64,000 nucleotides of DNA, taken from Nitzschia sp. pyKryTriq1. Taxonomy: Eukaryota; Bacillariophyta; Bacillariophyceae; Bacillariales; Bacillariaceae. A model generated the notes under the pieces. It was not told the DNA's origin, did no database searches, and saw only the letters and a list, made by a program, of their open reading frames with translations. Location: contig OY101131.1 in the NCBI GenBank assembly GCA_956465555.1, forward strand, positions 881,469 through 945,468. The letters are read 5' to 3'. Each line of letters opens with the position of its first letter. Position 1 is the stretch's first letter. A program made the translations under genes and the position numbers. Of the stretch, positions 59,853-64,000 are shown in pieces.

Positions 59853-61265
59853 TCACCAGGCTTGTGGCGGCGCCAATTCCGTCACGTTGATACTCAAGAT
59901 TATACTATTGTTGTTGTTGTTGTGGTTGTTGTGGTTGTTGTGGTTGTTGCTGGTGTTGTTTTGTCCACCAGTGGTTGTTGTGGTTGTGGTGGTTGTCGTC
60001 GTTGTCGTTGTCGTGGTAGTAGTTAATCGGGCATAAAAGTACGCTTTGGATCCACCTTGATTTCCCAAGGCTCCTTGTTGTCCCGCTCGTTCCATCCATG
60101 CCAAGATACGATCGTACGGTGGATGAATAAAGGTTTTGAGCGTTCGACTTTGATCATAACACAACATGGGATAATGCTGTTGTTGTTGTTGTACTACTAC
60201 TGGTGGTGATTGTTGTACAATCGATGATGACGATGACGACGATGAGTCTTCAGTATGTGGTAGTGATGGTGGTGGTAATGGTGGTGGTGGTGATGGTAGT
60301 GGTAGTGGTGCTGCTCGTTGAATTTTGACAATCACACGACCTTGAGAATCCAAGAGGGAGGATGCCGCCGCCGCCGCCGTAGACGCTGCTGCTGCGGCTG
60401 CTGCTGCGGCTGCCTTGTTCTTTTTGGCGCCCTTGTTTTTCTTTTTGTTATTCTTACTATTATTACCGCCACCACTACCACTCTTCTTGGCTGTTGTTGT
60501 TGTTGTTGTCCCTTCTACCGGTGCCGCTGCTGCTGGCGCAGGTGGTTGCGGCGACGGTGCCGATTGAAAATTAATCAAGGCTTGATGCGGACGGGATCCA
60601 CTTTGATCCAACGGGACATTTAAAAAGACGTGAACATAGTCATCGTCATTATAGTCCGCTACTGCTCCTGCTGCTGCTGCTGCTACTTCTCCTGCTGATG
60701 CTGATGCTGATGCTGATGCTGCAGCAACTGCAGCTGCTGCGGCGGCTGACCTTGTTGCCGCCTCATTACTGGGGACGGTATTGTCTTGACCAATCGTATA
60801 TAGCCGAGGGGATGGATTGCTGGGGCCTTGCAATTGTTTGAGCCTTTCCAGCAAGTCGGCATTGTTGGGAGTATCAGCAGTGTTGCCGTTGTTGTTGTTG
60901 TTGTTGTCATCGCCCTCCTCTAATGATTTCCAAATCCGTTCAATCTCTTCTATAGTCACCTTGGATAATAATAAAGAATGTTTATACGCCAAGCATTGCG
61001 CTTCTTCTTTTTGCGATACGACTTGAGTAATTTCCTTCCACACCGACATGGGCGTACATTCCTCCTTTTCTTCTTCTTCTTGCTGTTGCTGCTGTTGCTG
61101 AGAAAATTGAATGGCCCGTACCAACTCTTTCAACAACAACTCTTTTTCCGTGGCATCATGATCATCATCATTGTTGTTGTTGTTGTTGTTGTTGTTGTGG
61201 TCGTCTTTTGATGATGGTGGTGGTGGTGGTGATGATGTATTATGATCATTAATATGTTGCGACAT
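59853..61265 (-). CDS. Hypothetical low-complexity protein
   Basis: 470 residues from the ATG at 61265 (MSQHINDHNTSS); the frame extends upstream only to a GTG. Between Pro, Asn, Gln/Glu, Ala, Lys/Asn and Thr runs, several sober segments remain: TEKELLLKELVRAIQFS, MSVWKEITQVVSQKEEAQCL, YVHVFLNVPLDQSGSRPHQA, GRVIVKIQRA, YDQSRTLKTFIHPPYDRILA followed by WMERAG, and a terminal IILSINVTELAPPQAW. The last segments look like beta strands split by repeat insertions, so a small folded domain may be scattered through the protein. No signal peptide or membrane span. Not recognised. Confidence 0.6.
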   Translation of the reverse strand: MSQHINDHNTSSPPPPPSSKDDHNNNNNNNNNDDDHDATEKELLLKELVRAIQFSQQQQQQQEEEEKEECTPMSVWKEITQVVSQKEEAQCLAYKHSLLLSKVTIEEIERIWKSLEEGDDNNNNNNGNTADTPNNADLLERLKQLQGPSNPSPRLYTIGQDNTVPSNEAATRSAAAAAAVAAASASASASAGEVAAAAAGAVADYNDDDYVHVFLNVPLDQSGSRPHQALINFQSAPSPQPPAPAAAAPVEGTTTTTTAKKSGSGGGNNSKNNKKKNKGAKKNKAAAAAAAAAASTAAAAASSLLDSQGRVIVKIQRAAPLPLPSPPPPLPPPSLPHTEDSSSSSSSSIVQQSPPVVVQQQQQHYPMLCYDQSRTLKTFIHPPYDRILAWMERAGQQGALGNQGGSKAYFYARLTTTTTTTTTTTTTTTTTTGGQNNTSNNHNNHNNHNNNNNSIILSINVTELAPPQAW

Positions 61266-62690
61266 GATATGGATAGGATATACACCTGACACAACAGGGA
61301 CTACTAATGCTGCTCTACTGATACTGTAGATAGATAGATATCAGATAGATAGATATCGGATAGATAGATATCAGATATCAAATATCAGATAGATATAGAT
61401 GATGAACCACTCGCACTGTTTGTTAATAATAATAATATACAGTCGTATATTATTATTCTGTACTGTCTGTAATACGCGGCAGCAGAGTGATGATGATGAA
61501 AGATAACAACACGATCCTCCACCCCAGCTAATTAATACCAATACCGGTACAGTAGTAGTAGCAGCAGTATAGCTAGCTCTACTCTAGCTAGTAGCGGTAG
61601 CAAAGCAAGCAAGCAAGAAATGAAATGAAATGAAAGGAGATACGCTGCCGCGTCCGTATCTAAAAGACGTCATTTTTTTTGTGTACAGTACATACGTTTT
61701 GTGTACGTAGTGTACGAAGTCTACGTAGCAGCCGTAGAGCACTGGTTTTCTCATCTCTTGCTTCCGTGTGATAATATCATGATTTTTTTGATGATTCTTC
61801 ATTCGATCGGATGTGTCGGACGCAGTGCAGACACACGTATGTTCTATAGAGATGTCATCCCGATCATTTTCTATTTTCGGTAGTAGCAGGTCGTCCTCGT
61901 TGTTCTTCCTGCCACCTTCTTTGACGACGGCGACTCCGTCTCCACTACTACTTCTCCGTCCCTTTCCATCCGATTGTTCCTCTCCTCCTCTCGCTCATTC
62001 ATGCTACTGTGGTATGTAGTATGATGCATGCCTCTTCTTGTCAAAGGCGACTATTGTTATGGTGGTACGACTACTACTAGTAGTAATGATGGTGGCTGGG
62101 GCGGGCTTGTTGGCGGTCAACAAGATCCAACAAGAAGAAGAAGGTGACCCTGGTGCGCCTGTGCTGGTGCCAAGAACAACAAGAATGTCGTCGTCGTCTC
62201 TGTTCTTGACTTGACTATCTACTACTAGTACTATCATCTATCCGGACACGTTTCGTTGTTGTTCTTGTTCTTCCTCCACGACGAGGAGGACGACCTACTA
62301 CTATTCTTACTATCATGATTAGTTGTTAGTAGTAGTAGTAGTAGTAGTAGTAGGAAAAGTTTGGTAAAAGAAGAAGAAGCCAGTCTCAAAACGCGTGAGG
62401 ACTGGCTACTCTAGCTAGCTAGCACTATTAGTAGCTAAAACTAGTAGTAGTTCGGGTAGTAGACGCCCATACTAGCTAGTAGTAGTAGTAGTACTTTTAG
62501 AGTATGTCTATTTTTTATTTCTCATTCGTGCATCCATTTATTCATTCATTTATTCATTTGTTCGTTCGTTCGTTCATGTTGGTTCCGTTTCGTTTTACAT
62601 TCGATTACTGCTTTCGATCGTTCTTTCTTTCGTTCCCTCTCTGTTCTTTCGTCCTTTCTGTTCTTTTATTCTTTCGTTTGTTTGTTCGCT
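61266..62690. other. Intergenic, simple repeats
   Basis: Contains tandem GATAGATAGATATCAGATA units at about 61327-61392, TGAAATGAAATGAAA at 61618-61633, TAGTAGTAG near 62328-62352, and CATTCATTTATTCATT and GTTCGTTCGTTC runs near 62525-62577. No supported gene. Confidence 0.5.
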
Positions 62691-63026
62691 TTACCCCCCA
62701 AAGCAAGATCGCGCCATGGGCAAGATTCCTTCCAAGAATCGGGCATACATTTGCGCTTGACTGGCTTCCTTGAATTTCCACAAGTACGATTCTTGTGTTC
62801 CCGTCGAATCGATAATGGTAATAAAGCTCAGGTAGTTGTCATTCTTGAGACTGACCTTGGATTCCTTCCACAATGGGACATTCAATAGTACCTTGGTCGC
62901 AGGCCCGTTGGGTGTCGATTCCCGACGTTGGACGAGCCGAAATTTGGGTGGATCGGAATTATTGTCCTGTAACAATTTCATGGGACCGACGCCCAATTCT
63001 TGCCAACGAAATAATGTCAATGGAGG

Positions 63027-63059
<33 letters not shown>

Positions 63060-64000
63060 GGTTGCTGAGGCCGATTTCTTTTCTTTCTGCTGTTCATCCG
63101 TCTTTTCGTTAGATGTCCCTTCTTCTGCAATGCTGTTGCTAGTTCCGTCATCTTTTTCTTCCTTGCCCTTGCTGCTAGTAGTAGTCGTGTGGATTTGAAA
63201 ATCTTTCGAAGGTTGGACCGAAAGGTGTTGTTTCTTTTCCTTGTCTGCTCCCGCCAACTCCTTCTCTTCTTCTGGACCTCGTCCTCCGTCGTCCGGTACC
63301 CATTGAAAGGTCTTGCATCGGCAATCATGTAGATTCAATTCTTCTTCTTCTCCCGTTGACAGTTGGACATTTTCAGGAAGCGCCAGCACTGGTACTGTGG
63401 TGGAATCTCCCCCATTATTTTTTTCCTTTTGACTACTACCGCTAGTATTTGCAGCAGCCGCCGATCCAAACCCAAAAGAAAAGGTACTGCTCGGCGTACC
63501 AGTACCAGCGCTCGTGGAAAAGAGAGATGTGGTTGGTGCAGCTGCTGCTGCCGCCAGGCTTCCAAATCCAGCAGCAGCAGCAGCAGGAGCAGCAGCAGGA
63601 GCGGTAGAAGTAGTAGCAGTAGCAGTATTTCCAAATCCAAACCCTGTACTTGTACTCGTACTCGTACTCGACATTGCAAATCCAAACCCGGTACTTGTAC
63701 TCGTACTTGTACTTGTACTACCCGTACTCGCAGACTTTCCAAATCCAGTCACGCCACTTGCTGCTGCTGCTGCTTGTTGGAATCCACCAAAGCCTGATCC
63801 AAAGACTGCTGTTTTTGTTGGTGCTGTTGTGGTAGTGGTTGGCGCGGTGGATGTGGTAGATGTTGCTATCAAGGTGGTGGCAGCAAAGGGATTACTACTG
63901 GCGGCTGTCCCAGCTCCACCAGTATTACTATTACTATTACTGCTGCTGCCACCACCTCCCAGGGGCCGCTTGGCCTTGAGAATTTTGCGCTGGGCCAGGA
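62691..64000 (-). CDS. Nup50/Nup2-like FG nucleoporin with RanBD (5' end off window)
   Basis: The frame stays open to the window edge, so the N-terminus is missing. The visible N-terminal part has a basic RKILKAKRP stretch suited to importin-alpha binding or nuclear import, then NPFAATL. FG-type repeats follow (VFGSGFGGF, TGFGK, TGFGFAM, FSFGFGSA) separated by Ser/Thr/Ala linkers that are partly microsatellite-coded. An acidic, Lys-rich linker leads to a Ran-binding domain in the C-terminal 115 residues: FRWQELGVGPMKLL, then FRLVQRRESTPNGPATKVLL and NVPLWKESKV. This is the Nup50/Nup2 architecture: a nuclear-basket protein that aids recycling of importin-alpha. Ran binding is expected. About 435 residues are visible. 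Confidence 0.82.

Overview
This window is nuclear DNA of a eukaryote, most likely a diatom (stramenopile). The evidence is short spliceosomal introns of about 80-180 nt with GTRNGT donors, a cytochrome b5-fused front-end desaturase, many intronless type II membrane proteins of glycan-making families, proteins full of in-frame Q/N/S/T/A runs, and intergenic DNA rich in ACTAGT and TACCGGTA palindromes. No species can be named from sequence alone. Coding starts were set on ATG codons. Several long open frames begin upstream at non-ATG codons, and these were trimmed. Five genes were given intron models by matching donors, acceptors and reading phase.

Layout. 0-4.5 kb: 5' end of epsilon-COP, a disordered basic protein and a coiled-coil protein. 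5.0-29.1 kb: a dense run of secretory-pathway glycan genes, mostly single-exon and mostly alternating in strand. They are a two-domain glycosyltransferase (PLOD-like plus GT31-like), a GT49-like enzyme, a methyltransferase-like protein, two paralogues of an unrecognised family with a YxHNKGS motif, a TBL/PC-esterase-type putative O-acetyltransferase, a GT32-like enzyme, an SGNH hydrolase, a GT61-like enzyme and another putative DxD glycosyltransferase. A SLAC1/TDT-type channel lies inside the run. 30-43 kb: front-end desaturase, a zinc-knuckle ORF beside a transposon fragment, a 1,824-residue kinesin and a small membrane protein. 43.5-64 kb: two multi-exon secreted proteins (one a Cys-rich repeat protein, one with a GPI-like tail), a second SGNH/PC-esterase-like protein, a 2OG-Fe(II) oxygenase, a GT34-like enzyme, a low-complexity protein and the 3' part of a Nup50-like FG/RanBD nucleoporin.

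How the genes may work together. The 5-29 kb block could supply nucleotide-sugar-dependent transferases plus O-acetyl or O-methyl decoration enzymes for one Golgi-made glycan, such as a cell-wall, mucilage or glycoprotein glycan. That is inference from co-location and family membership.

Mobile and repeated DNA. There is a 0.55-kb MITE with about 100-bp inverted arms and TTAA flanks, plus a decayed relative at 34.2 kb. A second inverted-repeat element lies at 29.2-29.6 kb, and a short dispersed repeat is present in at least four copies. The methyltransferase-like gene lies inside a split repeat flanked by a 22-bp direct duplication. The kinesin tail carries an array of QT motifs that fits the LC8-binding consensus, followed by four copies of a short Trp-Met motif.
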